From Afipia sp. (GTDB lineage Bacteria > Pseudomonadota > Alphaproteobacteria > Rhizobiales > Xanthobacteraceae), in the NCBI GenBank assembly GCA_017308595.1, contig JAFKER010000017.1, positions 82,889 through 146,888 on the forward strand: a DNA stretch of 64,000 bases. Direction: 5' to 3'. The notes beneath the pieces are model-generated. The model was given only the letters and a program-made list of their open reading frames with translations. It made no database searches and had not been told where the DNA came from. Positions 28,703 through 37,798 of this stretch are shown piece after piece. The translations under genes and the position numbers were made by a program. The first letter of the stretch is position 1, and every line of letters begins with the position of its first letter.

Positions 28703-29899
28703 TTACTTGGTCAGCGGACAACCGCTGTCCTTGGCGCTTGCATAGGCGGTATCGCCAGGAACCTTCGCAAGCAGCTTGTAGTAGTCCCAGTCACGCTTGC
28801 TCTCTTCCGGCTTCTTGACTTCAAAGAGATAGAGATCCGCGACCATGCGACCGTTCGCTTGCACCTTGCCGCCGGAGGTGAACGCATCATCCACCGGAAG
28901 CTCCTTCAGCTTCTTCACCACAGCGTCGCTATCCTTGGTTCCTGCGGCCTTCACTGCCTTCAGATATGACAGCGTTGAGGAATAGGTACCTGCCTGGATC
29001 ATGCTCGGCATCCGGCCCGTGCGCTTGTAAAAACGCTCGCTGAAAGCGCGAGTCTTGTCGTTGAGATCCCAGTAGAAGCTTTCGGTCAGCACCAGCCCCT
29101 GTGCGGCCTTGAGCCCGAGGCCGTGGACTTCGGACGCTGTGAGCAAGAGTCCCGCGAGTTTCTGGCCACCGGCAACGATCCCGAACTCAGCGGCCTGCTT
29201 GACGGCATTGATGGTGTCGGCGCCCGCATTGGCGAGACCGACAACCTTCGCCTTCGATGCCTGCGCCTGCAACAGGAACGACGAGAAGTCCGATGAATTC
29301 AGCGGATGGCGTACCGCACCAAGCACTTTGCCGCCGTTAGCCTTGACGACATCGCCGGTGTCTTTCTCAAGCGCATGACCGAAAGCATAGTCTGCCGTGA
29401 GGAAATACCAGCTGTCCCCGCCTGCCTTCACCAGCGCACCGCCGGTGCCGACCGCCAGTGCGTGGGTGTCGAATGCCCAGTGGAAGCCGTAAGGCGAGCA
29501 TGAAGCTCCGGTTATCGCCGACGACGCGGCGCCGACAACGATATCGATCTTTTTCTTTTCCTTGGTGAGTTCCTGAACCGCGAGCGCAACGGACGAGGTC
29601 GTCAGTTCGGTAATCATGTCGACGCCGTCGGTGTCGTACCATTTTCGCGCGATGCTGACCGCCAGATCAGGCTTGTTCTGATGGTCGGCCGACACGATCT
29701 CGATCTTGCCACCCAACACTTCGCCGCCGAAATCTTCGACGGCGATCTTCGCCGCCTCAATCGAACTCTTTCCGCCGTAGTCCGCATAAACACCGGACTG
29801 GTCGTTGAGGATGCCGATCTTCACGCCTTGTGCCGAGGCCGGCAGTGCTGTGGTCATGCTGAAAGCCGCAACTGCTGCGGCCAGAAACTTGGATGTCAT
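28703..29899 (-). CDS. Branched-chain amino-acid-type ABC binding protein (LivJ-like)
   Basis: A 398-residue periplasmic binding protein with signal peptide MTSKFLAAAVAAFSMTTALPASAQ and the type-I fold start VKIGILNDQSGVYADYGGKSSIEAAKIAVEDFGG, then HWAFDTHALAVGTGGALVKAGGDSWYFLTADYAFG. Proteins of this branch bind hydrophobic amino acids, amides or aromatic acids. ATG 29899 follows GGGAG. No permease or ATPase gene is adjacent, making it an orphan receptor. Confidence 0.88.
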   Translation of the reverse strand: MTSKFLAAAVAAFSMTTALPASAQGVKIGILNDQSGVYADYGGKSSIEAAKIAVEDFGGEVLGGKIEIVSADHQNKPDLAVSIARKWYDTDGVDMITELTTSSVALAVQELTKEKKKIDIVVGAASSAITGASCSPYGFHWAFDTHALAVGTGGALVKAGGDSWYFLTADYAFGHALEKDTGDVVKANGGKVLGAVRHPLNSSDFSSFLLQAQASKAKVVGLANAGADTINAVKQAAEFGIVAGGQKLAGLLLTASEVHGLGLKAAQGLVLTESFYWDLNDKTRAFSERFYKRTGRMPSMIQAGTYSSTLSYLKAVKAAGTKDSDAVVKKLKELPVDDAFTSGGKVQANGRMVADLYLFEVKKPEESKRDWDYYKLLAKVPGDTAYASAKDSGCPLTK

Positions 29900-30040
29900 A
29901 TTGCGCTCCCGGTTATTCTTGCTTGAGGAGCCACTTATAGCGGCATCGCGACTGCGCAGGGCATTGAACTTTCGCAGCGGCTTCATGCAATTGATGCAAA
30001 AATTTTGCACCGCACAACAAATAACCTGGGTGCGGCAGGT

Positions 30041-30313
30041 TCAGCGCCCCGGCCTGAACCGTCCGGCAGATAATCTCCGGAACCGCACGCCTTTTCCGTC
30101 AGCAAGCCGCGTGGCTTCGTAACCTCCGTCACGGATAGCGTCACGCTGCGGCCGCGCATTTTCAGGATTGCGCTCCTTCTCCCACCAGGATGCCCGCTGC
30201 GACGCGCGCGGCAGGGCAAAGCCAAGGATGTCCTCGATCTCCTCGAAGGTCAGGACCAATTCCACCTTGGTCTGGTGCGCGAGATAATCGCGAAGCGGAT
30301 CGAAGTTGTCCAA
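30041..30313 (-). CDS. DUF7662-type small protein
   Basis: A 90-residue protein. DPLRDYLAHQTKVELVLTFEEIEDILGFALPRASQRASWWEKERN is a recognisable core of small proteins in which a short beta hairpin is followed by EIE-x-ILG-x-x-LP and a WW motif (DUF7662); the tail RDGGYEATRLADGKGVRFRR fits too. They are found as standalone genes or next to DNA-processing genes; function unknown. It is divergent from the SDR gene by about 77 bases. Confidence 0.6.
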   Translation of the reverse strand: MDNFDPLRDYLAHQTKVELVLTFEEIEDILGFALPRASQRASWWEKERNPENARPQRDAIRDGGYEATRLADGKGVRFRRLSAGRFRPGR

Positions 30314-30390
30314 TCCGGCGCTCCCTGTGTTGTAAACCGGTATCCGAGCGGATAGGTACGTTGCATCGTTCCAATTGAACAGAGCTTTTC

Positions 30391-31257
30391 GTGAATCTGT
30401 TTGTCTTCGGTCTTGGTTTCAGCGCCGGATATTTTGCGAAGCGAAGCAATGATCGCGTCAGCGGAACGGTGCGCTCGCAGGAAAAGGCGGCAGCCTTGTC
30501 TGTCGCAGGGATCAACGCGCATGTGTTCGGTCCGGGCGTACGCGATAGCGCCATCGCCGAAGATATTGCAAAGGCCGATGCACTGCTGATCTCCGTGCCG
30601 CCCGGCACCAGCGGCGATCCCGTGCTTGCAGCTTACGCACACCAAATTGCGAGCGCGCCAAACCTGCGCTGGATCGGCTATCTCTCGACCATCGGCGTCT
30701 ATGGCGATCATCAAGGCGCGTGGGTCGATGAACAGACTCCGGCAACCCCGACTAACGTCCGCTCCGTCGAACGGGCGCGAGCCGAGCAAGCGTGGCTCGC
30801 CTTCGGTGCGGCGAACAACATCGCAGTCCATATTTTCCGGCTCGCGGGCATTTACGGGCCAGGCCAGAATCAGCTGGTGCAACTGGCGCGGGGCACGGCA
30901 AAGCGGATCATCAAGCCGGGGCAGGTGTTCAACCGCATCCATGTCGAGGATATTGCACGCACGCTGGATGCCTCGCTGGCGCAGCCGCGTCCCGGCGCAA
31001 TCTACAACGTCACCGATAATGAGCCAGCGCCGCCGCAGGATGTGGTGACGTTCGCTGCATCACTCTGCAACGTCGCACCTCCGCCTGAAATCAACCTCGA
31101 CGATGCGGCCCTCACCGAGATGGGCCGCTCGTTCTACGCGGAAAGCAAACGCGTGCGGAACGATCTCTTGCGCAGCGAACTCGGCGTCACGCTGGCTTAT
31201 CCGACTTATCGCGAAGGCTTGAGCGCCCTGCGTGCAGCAGGCGAAGGACCGGGCTGA
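30391..31257 (+). CDS. NAD(P)-dependent epimerase/SDR-family oxidoreductase (YeeZ-like)
   Basis: A 288-residue extended short-chain dehydrogenase fold. The nucleotide-binding start is LFVFGLGFSAGYFAKR; STIGVYGDHQGAWVDE carries the substrate-site Ser/Thr and Tyr of the fold, but the classical YxxxK is replaced by a weaker S-V-E-R-A-R-A-E-Q motif, as in YeeZ-type proteins. GTG 30391 is the start. Function unknown; it converges on a molybdoenzyme gene across a palindromic repeat. Confidence 0.75.
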   Translation: MNLFVFGLGFSAGYFAKRSNDRVSGTVRSQEKAAALSVAGINAHVFGPGVRDSAIAEDIAKADALLISVPPGTSGDPVLAAYAHQIASAPNLRWIGYLSTIGVYGDHQGAWVDEQTPATPTNVRSVERARAEQAWLAFGAANNIAVHIFRLAGIYGPGQNQLVQLARGTAKRIIKPGQVFNRIHVEDIARTLDASLAQPRPGAIYNVTDNEPAPPQDVVTFAASLCNVAPPPEINLDDAALTEMGRSFYAESKRVRNDLLRSELGVTLAYPTYREGLSALRAAGEGPG

Positions 31258-31274
31258 AACAATATCGCTCACTC

Positions 31275-31353
31275 GTCATTGCGAGCGAGGCGAAGCAATC
31301 CATCCTTTGAACGAAATCTGGATTGCTTCGTCGTCAACGCGCCTCGGAATGAC
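31275..31353. repeat. CATTGCGAG-type intergenic palindrome
   Basis: A 79-base imperfect palindrome: TCATTGCGAGCGAGGCGAAG then CAATCCAT on the left, matched by GGATTGCTTCG and CCTCGGAATGA on the right around an 18-base centre. It lies between convergent genes and can fold into a long hairpin that could stop transcription both ways. Elements with this wording recur in Bradyrhizobium-group genomes. Confidence 0.75.
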
Positions 31354-31363
31354 CATTCCGGCG

Positions 31364-33697
31364 TCACGCCGCCCGCGTCGCTTTCGCTTGCTGGATCGCA
31401 TTCCAGATTTTCACCGGTGTCAGCGGCGTCTGCAGAGACGTAACGCCGAACTCGCTTAGGGCATCCATCACGCCGTTGACGATGCAGGGCGGACCGCCGA
31501 TTGCGCCGGACTCGCCACAGCCTTTCGCGCCAAGCGGATTTGTCTTGCAGGGCGCCGAACCGTCCAGCGTCACATTAACGTCGTGCGGCATGTCGCTCGC
31601 GCGTGGGATGCAATAATCCTGATAGCTTGCGGTGAGCAACTGCCCGGACTCGTCGTAGACCACGCCTTCGTACAGCGCCTGTCCGATGCCCTGCGCCACA
31701 CCTCCATGGACCTGACCGGTCACCAGCACGGGATTGATGGCGATGCCGACGTCATCGACCGTGGTGTACCGCACCACACGCGTCACGCCCGTCTCGGGAT
31801 CGATTTCGACTTCGCAGATATGCGTGCCGTTCGGCCATGTCGGCCCGTCGACGTCGCCCTGGCTGTCAACAGTCAGGCGCGCGTCCTTCTCGCCCTTGGC
31901 CAGATCGAACAGACTGACACGGCGGTCGGTGCCGACCACAGTCAGCATCCCGTCGCCGTACTCGATATCGCCCACTGACGCTTCGAGCATATGCGACGCC
32001 TTCTCACGGGCCTTCTGAATGAGGTCGCCGGCCGATACCACAGCCGCTGTACCGCCCACGAACAGCGAGCGCGAGCCGACGCTGCCGCCGCCTGTCGCCT
32101 TGTCGGTATCGCCTTGAATCACATCGATGCGATCCAGCGGAATGCCGAGCGCACCAGCGACCATCTGCGAATAGCTGGTTTGAAGCCCCTGCCCCATCGC
32201 CTGTGTGCCGGATTGCAGGATTACGCGGCCTTCAGCGGTCGCATGCAGCGTCACCTTCTCGGTGTGCACGCGGCCACCGGTCCATTCGATGTAGCTGGTG
32301 AGGCCCCGTCCATAGAGCAGCCCCTTTTTCTTCGCGGCCTTCTTGCGCGCGTTGAAGCCATCCCAGTCGGCCAGCTTCGACGCGCGCTCCAGCATGTGCG
32401 CGAAGGCGCCGCTGTCATAAACTTCACCAACTGCGTTCTTGTAAGGCAGCTGCGATGGCTTGATGTAGTTGACCTTGCGGATCTGACGCGGGTCCATTCC
32501 GATCTGACGCGCGGCGGCATCCATCAACCGCTCGACAATGAACACGGCTTCCGGGCGTCCGGCGCCGCGATAAGGCCCTGTCGGCGCGGTGTGTGTCAGC
32601 ACCGCCTTGATGTCGAAGTGAATCAGCGGAAGGTCATAAACACCGGTTGCGACAAATGGGCCGAGCACCAGCGGAATGATGACACCAGCACCGGTGAGGT
32701 AAGCGCCGGTGCCCCCAAGCGAGCGCACGCGAAAGGCCAGCACGCGGCCTTTTTCATCGAGCGCAAACTCACCGGTGGAGGTGAGATCGCGGCCATGGTG
32801 CCCTCCGACGAAATCATCAAGACGATCACCGCGCCATCGCACCGTGCGCTTCAGCTTCTGCGCGGCGTAAGCAACAATGCCGTCTTCCGGATAAAGATTG
32901 ACCTTGTGGCCAAAGCCGCCGCCAATGTCGCCGACCAGCACATGCACGCTGTCCTTCGGGCGCTTGAGCACGACGTCCGCAAGAATGTCGCGTGTCGCCG
33001 TCGGTGTCTGACTCTGAACGTGCAGGGTGAGGCGGCCGGTCTTCTTGTCTATCTCCGCCATCGTGCTGCGCGGCTCCAGGGCCGACGGCACGAGCCGCTG
33101 GCTGGTCAGATCGAGTGAAACGACGTGTTTGGCTTTAGCAAAAGCGGCCTCTGTCGCAGCCGCATCGCCATAGCTCATCGCGGCGGCGATGTTGTCCGGC
33201 GCATCGGGCCAGACCACAGGTGCGCCGGGCACGAGGGCTTCTGCCGGGCTAATCACGGCCGGGAGAATTTCGTAATCGACGGCGATGGCCTCGGCTGCCG
33301 TCTGTGCGTCAGCGCGCGAGGCTGCAAGCACAGCAGCCACCGGCTCACCAGCGAAGCGAACAATCTCATGCGCCAGCAGGCGGCGCGGCGGCGCTTGCAT
33401 GGGCGAACCGTCCGGCCGCTTGAAAATCGGCAGGGTCGGAATGGTTCCGATATTGTCGGCGACCAGATCGGCACCGGTATAGACCGCCGCGACGCCATCC
33501 ATGGCCAACGCTGCGCCGGCGTCAATCGCCTTGATCTTCGCATGGGCATGCGGCGAGCGGAGAACATAGAGCCAAAGGGCGCCGTCCTGCGGCTTGTCGT
33601 CGATGAAATGTCCCTGCCCTGTGAGAAGCCGCTGGTCTTCGAGGCGCTTGACGGATTGTCCCGCGCCGAAGCGCAGATTGGCGGGCAGAATGTTCAT
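31364..33697 (-). CDS. Xanthine-dehydrogenase-family molybdopterin-binding subunit (CoxL-like), stand-alone
   Basis: A 777-residue large subunit of the molybdenum hydroxylase family. It has the a/b hammerhead start GQSVKRLEDQRLLTGQGHFIDD, the molybdopterin segments VGDIGGGFGHKVNLYPEDG, GPYRGAGRPEAVFIVERLMD and GTQAMGQGLQTSYSQ, and the catalytic Glu in GAKGCGESGAIGGPP. The CO-dehydrogenase Cys loop (AYRCSFR) is absent, so it is not a true CoxL. ATG 33697 lies behind GAAGGA; the longer open frame upstream overlaps the divergent gene. The small FeS and FAD subunits normally needed are not adjacent. Confidence 0.9.
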   Translation of the reverse strand: MNILPANLRFGAGQSVKRLEDQRLLTGQGHFIDDKPQDGALWLYVLRSPHAHAKIKAIDAGAALAMDGVAAVYTGADLVADNIGTIPTLPIFKRPDGSPMQAPPRRLLAHEIVRFAGEPVAAVLAASRADAQTAAEAIAVDYEILPAVISPAEALVPGAPVVWPDAPDNIAAAMSYGDAAATEAAFAKAKHVVSLDLTSQRLVPSALEPRSTMAEIDKKTGRLTLHVQSQTPTATRDILADVVLKRPKDSVHVLVGDIGGGFGHKVNLYPEDGIVAYAAQKLKRTVRWRGDRLDDFVGGHHGRDLTSTGEFALDEKGRVLAFRVRSLGGTGAYLTGAGVIIPLVLGPFVATGVYDLPLIHFDIKAVLTHTAPTGPYRGAGRPEAVFIVERLMDAAARQIGMDPRQIRKVNYIKPSQLPYKNAVGEVYDSGAFAHMLERASKLADWDGFNARKKAAKKKGLLYGRGLTSYIEWTGGRVHTEKVTLHATAEGRVILQSGTQAMGQGLQTSYSQMVAGALGIPLDRIDVIQGDTDKATGGGSVGSRSLFVGGTAAVVSAGDLIQKAREKASHMLEASVGDIEYGDGMLTVVGTDRRVSLFDLAKGEKDARLTVDSQGDVDGPTWPNGTHICEVEIDPETGVTRVVRYTTVDDVGIAINPVLVTGQVHGGVAQGIGQALYEGVVYDESGQLLTASYQDYCIPRASDMPHDVNVTLDGSAPCKTNPLGAKGCGESGAIGGPPCIVNGVMDALSEFGVTSLQTPLTPVKIWNAIQQAKATRAA

Positions 33698-33898
33698 CGA
33701 TATTCCTTCGAGGTGGCGAACTGACACCCATCCGACGCGGTTACGCCGCACCGGAGGCCGGGTTCCGCATAGCACAATCGTGCTGTGGGAGTTGAGTCCG
33801 CAAAGTGGTTTTCCGCCATGCGCGGGAATCAGGTCTTTCAGGCCACGGAAAGCTCCCGTCAGCCTTGCATGCCGGCCAGCGCCGACTAAGGTCAAAAC

Positions 33899-36004
33899 AT
33901 GAACCAGATGTTCCGCCCTAAATCGTCGCCAGTGCGGGTCGCCGCGACGGCCTGCCCGCATGACTGTCCGTCGACCTGTGCGCTGGAAGTCGATGTGCTG
34001 GACGAGAACACCATCGGCCGGGTCCGTGGTGCGCGGGACAACAGCTATACTGCGGGCGTCATCTGCGCCAAGGTCGCCCGCTATGCCGAGCGAATTCACC
34101 ATCCCGACCGCCTGACCAGGCCGCTGGTCCGCACCGGCGCAAAGGGCTCGGGCACGTTCGCGCCGATCTCGTGGGACGAGGCGCTCGATCTCGTTGCTGA
34201 GAAATTCAACGAAGCAGAGGCCCGCTACGGCTCCGAGGCGATCTGGCCCTACCAGTATGCCGGCACCATGGGTCTTGTGATGCGCGACGGCATCCATCGC
34301 CTGCGCCATGCAAAAAAATATTCCGGATTCCATTCCACCATCTGCGTCAATCCGGCCTGGACCGGGTTCGTCGCAGGCACGGGTCTGCTTGCCGGTCCCG
34401 ATCCGCGCGAAATGGCGAAGTCCGATTGCGTGGTGATCTGGGGCACCAACGCGGTCAGCACCCAGGTCAACGTCATGACCCACGCGACGCGCGCGCGAAA
34501 GGAGCGCGGCGCGAAGATCGTGGCGGTCGACGTTTACATGAACGGCACCATGGAGCAGGCGGACCTCGCCGTGCTGGTGCGGCCCGGCACCGATGGCGCG
34601 CTGGCCTGCGCGGTGATGCACTGCCTATTTCGCGACGGAAAGGCGGATCGCGACTTTCTCGCGAAACATACTGACGTGCCGGATGAGCTTGAGCTGCATC
34701 TGCGCAGCCGCGACCCGGAATGGGCCTCGAAAATCACAGGCTGTCCGGTCGAAACCATTGAGGAGTTCGCCGGACTGGTAGGAAATACACCGCGGACATA
34801 TCTCAGGCTTGGTTACGGCTTCTCGCGTTCCCGCAACGGAGCGGCCAACATGCACGCCGCAAGCTGCATCGCAGCAGTCAGCGGCGCGTGGCGTCATGAA
34901 GGCGGCGGCGCCTTCCATAACAACGGCGCAATCTATCACTGGGATCGCAGCCTGATCGAAGGCACAGACTTGATCGATCCGTCGATCCGCATGCTGGACC
35001 AGTCACAGATCGGCGCGATTCTCTGTGGTGACGAAGACGCGTTGTTCAACGGGCCGCCGGTGACGGCGATGCTAATTCAGAATACCAATCCCATCACCGT
35101 CGCGCCGGATCAAACTCGCGTAAAGCAGGGTTTTGCGCGCGACGATCTGTTCGTCTGCGTCCACGAGCAGTTTATGACCGAAACCGCGAAAGCCGCAGAT
35201 CTCGTACTGCCCGCCACGATGTTCATGGAGCACGACGATGTCTATCAGGGCGGCGGGCAACAGCACATCCTGCTCGGACCCAAGCTGATCGAGCCTCCCG
35301 GCGAATGCCGCTCGAACCACGATGTCATCGCCGGTCTTGCAAAGCGGCTCGGTGCGACACATCGCGGCTTCGATATGACGCCGCGCGAAATCATCGACTG
35401 GACGCTGCAAAAGTCCGGCTGGGGCACGCTGGAAAATCTCGAGAGCAATCGCTGGATCGACTGCCAGCCGGATTTCGAAACTGCGCACTACACCAAAGGC
35501 TTTTCCTGGCCCGACGGAAAGTTTCGTTTCAAGCCGGACTGGCCGACAGTGCCGTTCCGCAGTCCAGGATTGTCCGGTCCCGCGGATGATCTGCCAAAGT
35601 TGCCGGACCACTGGACTGTGATCGAAGAAGCGGACGAACGCCATGGATTTCGCCTCGCGACATCTCCGGCGCGCAATTTCCTCAATACAACGTTCAACGA
35701 AACACCGACCTCGATCGGCCGCGAGCAGCGGCCCACGGTGATGATCCATCCTGACGATGCGGCCCATCTCTCGATCGCTGAAGGCGACAAGGTCGTCCTT
35801 GGCAATCAGCGTGGCGAAGTCCGCATTCATGCGAAACTATTTGATGGTGTGCGCCGGGGCGTTCTGATCGCGGAATCGATCTGGCCAAATCACGCCTATG
35901 AGGGTGGATGCGGCATCAACACCCTTACCGGCGCTGATCCTATCGCACCCTTTGGCGGGGCGGCTTTCCATGACAACCGCGTCTGGATCAAACCGGCGGG
36001 GTAA
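33899..36004 (+). CDS. Molybdopterin oxidoreductase (bis-MGD, DMSO-reductase superfamily)
   Basis: A 701-residue cytoplasmic molybdoenzyme. An N-terminal 4Fe-4S site is formed by C19, C23, C27 and C56 (TACPHDCPSTCAL ... GVICAK); the molybdopterin domains follow (VVIWGTNAVSTQVNVMTHATRARK, TNPITVAPDQTRVKQG, ADLVLPATMFMEHDD) and the C-terminal dinucleotide domain has VMIHPDDAAHLSIAEGDKVVL. There is no Tat signal. The substrate is unknown; this subgroup often appears as solitary genes. It is divergent from the CoxL-like gene and abuts the convergent TauE gene. Confidence 0.9.
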   Translation: MNQMFRPKSSPVRVAATACPHDCPSTCALEVDVLDENTIGRVRGARDNSYTAGVICAKVARYAERIHHPDRLTRPLVRTGAKGSGTFAPISWDEALDLVAEKFNEAEARYGSEAIWPYQYAGTMGLVMRDGIHRLRHAKKYSGFHSTICVNPAWTGFVAGTGLLAGPDPREMAKSDCVVIWGTNAVSTQVNVMTHATRARKERGAKIVAVDVYMNGTMEQADLAVLVRPGTDGALACAVMHCLFRDGKADRDFLAKHTDVPDELELHLRSRDPEWASKITGCPVETIEEFAGLVGNTPRTYLRLGYGFSRSRNGAANMHAASCIAAVSGAWRHEGGGAFHNNGAIYHWDRSLIEGTDLIDPSIRMLDQSQIGAILCGDEDALFNGPPVTAMLIQNTNPITVAPDQTRVKQGFARDDLFVCVHEQFMTETAKAADLVLPATMFMEHDDVYQGGGQQHILLGPKLIEPPGECRSNHDVIAGLAKRLGATHRGFDMTPREIIDWTLQKSGWGTLENLESNRWIDCQPDFETAHYTKGFSWPDGKFRFKPDWPTVPFRSPGLSGPADDLPKLPDHWTVIEEADERHGFRLATSPARNFLNTTFNETPTSIGREQRPTVMIHPDDAAHLSIAEGDKVVLGNQRGEVRIHAKLFDGVRRGVLIAESIWPNHAYEGGCGINTLTGADPIAPFGGAAFHDNRVWIKPAG

Positions 36005-36778
36005 TCACATCACGCTGCGGACCAGCATGTAGATGGCAACACAGGAAATCACCGCCACGAAAATATCGTTGAGCAGCGCCCGCCGATCCGCGAGCAGGTG
36101 CACCGATTTCACACCGAGATAGCCGCCGAAAAGTCCGCCGGCAATAAAGACCGCCGTTAACGGCCAATTCACAAGCCCGGAGACCGCGTAGCTGGTCGCC
36201 GTGGTCAAGCCGAAAGCCAGCACAGCCACGAGCGACGAACTCACCGCATAGACCAGCGGCATGTCGGTCGCGAACACCAGCGCTGGCACAATCAAGAACC
36301 CGCCGCCAATTCCGAAGAAACCCGACAAAATTCCGGTTACGAGTCCGAGCGCTGCCAGCACCGGCGCGTTGGCCCTATTGAGTTGTACCGACTTGTTGCC
36401 TCCGTGATCGCGGCGGCGACGCATTAGAAACGCGACCACCAGCATCAACAGCGCAAACATCATCAGCAGGCGTTGGCCGTCCACCATCTTGCCGACAACA
36501 GAACCGAGCGCCGCGCCGACGACGCCCGCAGCGGCAAGCACCGCCGCGCAGCCCCATTTCACCATGCCGGTGCGCGCATGAATCATCAAATTGAACGCGG
36601 CGCTCGCCGCCACCGCAAGCGAACTCGTCCCGATCGCCACATGGGCACTCGGCACCCCGACCAGATACACCATCAGCGGCACCGCGAGGATTGATCCACC
36701 GCCGCCGACGAGACCCAGCGAGAAGCCGACGAGCGAGCCCGATGCCGCTCCAAGAAGCCCTTGCGCCAGGGTCATCAT
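36005..36778 (-). CDS. TauE/SafE-family sulfite/organosulfonate exporter
   Basis: A 257-residue membrane protein with about eight helices and the repeated TauE motif: GSLVGFSLGLVGGGGSILAVPLMVYLVG near the start and VTGILSGFFGIGGGFLIVPALVFATDMPL in the second half. It would move sulfite or similar anions out of the cell. It follows the rhodanese gene by 40 bases on the same strand as bigR, so it belongs to the persulfide-response operon, where it can remove sulfite made by Blh. Confidence 0.9.
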   Translation of the reverse strand: MMTLAQGLLGAASGSLVGFSLGLVGGGGSILAVPLMVYLVGVPSAHVAIGTSSLAVAASAAFNLMIHARTGMVKWGCAAVLAAAGVVGAALGSVVGKMVDGQRLLMMFALLMLVVAFLMRRRRDHGGNKSVQLNRANAPVLAALGLVTGILSGFFGIGGGFLIVPALVFATDMPLVYAVSSSLVAVLAFGLTTATSYAVSGLVNWPLTAVFIAGGLFGGYLGVKSVHLLADRRALLNDIFVAVISCVAIYMLVRSVM

Positions 36779-36818
36779 GTTTTCATTCTCACTTACGTCG
36801 GAAAGAGCATTCGCGTGA

Positions 36819-37355
36819 TTAAACCGGGCCCAGTATGCCGCGATTCCACGGCGCGAACTTCAGCAGCTTCGCCATTCCACAGGTTCCGGTGAGCCCCGCG
36901 AACAGCAGGCCCGCCCCGATGAATCCCGGCACCGCGAAGAATGCCGGCGAAACGAACGCGCCGAGCAGTACACCGCCGAGCCCGAGACTTCCGGCCACGA
37001 TCTGCACCTGCCGCTGCATTTCGATCGGCTGGCGGCGATCCGTCACGACCGGCAATCCGGCCTTGCGCCACCCATCGAGACCACCTTCGACAACGAAAGC
37101 TTCGCAATCTTCCCCCGCGCAAACCTTCAGCTTTGCCGCATTCATTTGCGTCCGCTGGCCGGAGCGACAGTGAAAGATCACAGGCTTGCCGCGGTGAAGT
37201 TCAAGCTCTACCTGATCCAGTTTAGACAGAGGCAAGTTCTGAGCGGCTGAAATGCGCTCGCGGGCATGCTCGTCTGCCTCGCGGATATCGACCAGAATAG
37301 CGCCCTCGTTCAGCATGTCGCGAGCTTTCTCGGGACTGACGGTTCGCAGAGTCAT
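36819..37355 (-). CDS. Rhodanese with C-terminal DUF2892 membrane domain
   Basis: A 178-residue protein of the YgaP type. The rhodanese domain (residues 1-105) has the active loop HCRSGQRT with C63; two helices follow at about 118-160 (VAGSLGLGGVLLGAFVSPAFFAVPGFIGAGLLFAGL) ending in GTCGMAKLL, the DUF2892 mark. It moves sulfane sulfur to acceptors at the inner face of the membrane. It lies 21 bases after bigR and before tauE, forming bigR-rhodanese-tauE. Confidence 0.9.
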   Translation of the reverse strand: MTLRTVSPEKARDMLNEGAILVDIREADEHARERISAAQNLPLSKLDQVELELHRGKPVIFHCRSGQRTQMNAAKLKVCAGEDCEAFVVEGGLDGWRKAGLPVVTDRRQPIEMQRQVQIVAGSLGLGGVLLGAFVSPAFFAVPGFIGAGLLFAGLTGTCGMAKLLKFAPWNRGILGPV

Positions 37356-37376
37356 GATGTTTCTCCAATCAAGCAG

Positions 37377-37718
37377 TTAGCGACGCGCGCGACGCTTCGG
37401 TGGCGGACAGAAAAGGGTTTGCAGCGTCGACAGAAGCTGCTCGATGCGCGGATCGGCGATCCGGTACCAGAGCACTTGCGACTCGCGCCGGAAGGTTACG
37501 AGCTTCTCGTCCCGCATCCTCGCCAAATGCTGGGACAGCGCCGACTGGCTCAATCCGACGGCCTCGGCCAGCGCGGAGACGTTCGCCTCGCCCCATTCGA
37601 CCAGCTTGCAAAGGATCATCAGTCGCCGCTCGTTACCGAGCTCGCGCAGAATCGCCGCAACCTCGGTCGCCTGCGCCTCGAACGCGGCAAGGTCTGTAAA
37701 TTGATCGCTCATCGCCAT
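37377..37718 (-). CDS. bigR: BigR/SqrR-type persulfide-sensing ArsR repressor
   Basis: A 113-residue ArsR-fold repressor. The helix-turn-helix is VSALAEAVGLSQSALSQHLARMRDEKLVTFRRES. Cysteines C37 (MILCKL) and C104 (TLFCPP) correspond to the pair in BigR and SqrR that forms a tetrasulfide with reactive sulfur and releases DNA. The metal ligands of ArsR/SmtB are not evident. An internal ATG at 37712 is a likely alternative start. It is divergent from blh and cotranscribed with rhodanese and tauE, as in known BigR regulons. Confidence 0.88.
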   Translation of the reverse strand: MAMSDQFTDLAAFEAQATEVAAILRELGNERRLMILCKLVEWGEANVSALAEAVGLSQSALSQHLARMRDEKLVTFRRESQVLWYRIADPRIEQLLSTLQTLFCPPPKRRARR

Positions 37719-37741
37719 CTCTTACATTAGCTATTGCTTAT

Positions 37742-37755
37742 TTAGCATCTACTAA
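37742..37755. promoter_or_regulatory. Candidate BigR operator in the bigR-blh intergenic region
   Basis: The 80-base divergent region is strikingly AT-rich (37725-37765) and holds an imperfect dyad TTAG-CATCTA-CTAA, with a second TTAGC copy about 15 bases to its left. AT-rich dyads of this kind are the known BigR targets; the exact bases are inferred. Confidence 0.4.
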
Positions 37756-37798
37756 TATAATAAGTCAACCCCAATTGGAAAATTGAAAGGCAAGAACC

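Noticed and set aside
31364-33697. Form I carbon monoxide dehydrogenase
   Set aside because: The diagnostic Cys-containing active loop is replaced by GPYRGAGRPEA and coxS/coxM are missing.
33698-34621. N-terminal extension of the CoxL-like protein
   Set aside because: The open frame overlaps the divergent molybdoenzyme; the extension has no family similarity and ATG 33697 has a ribosome site.
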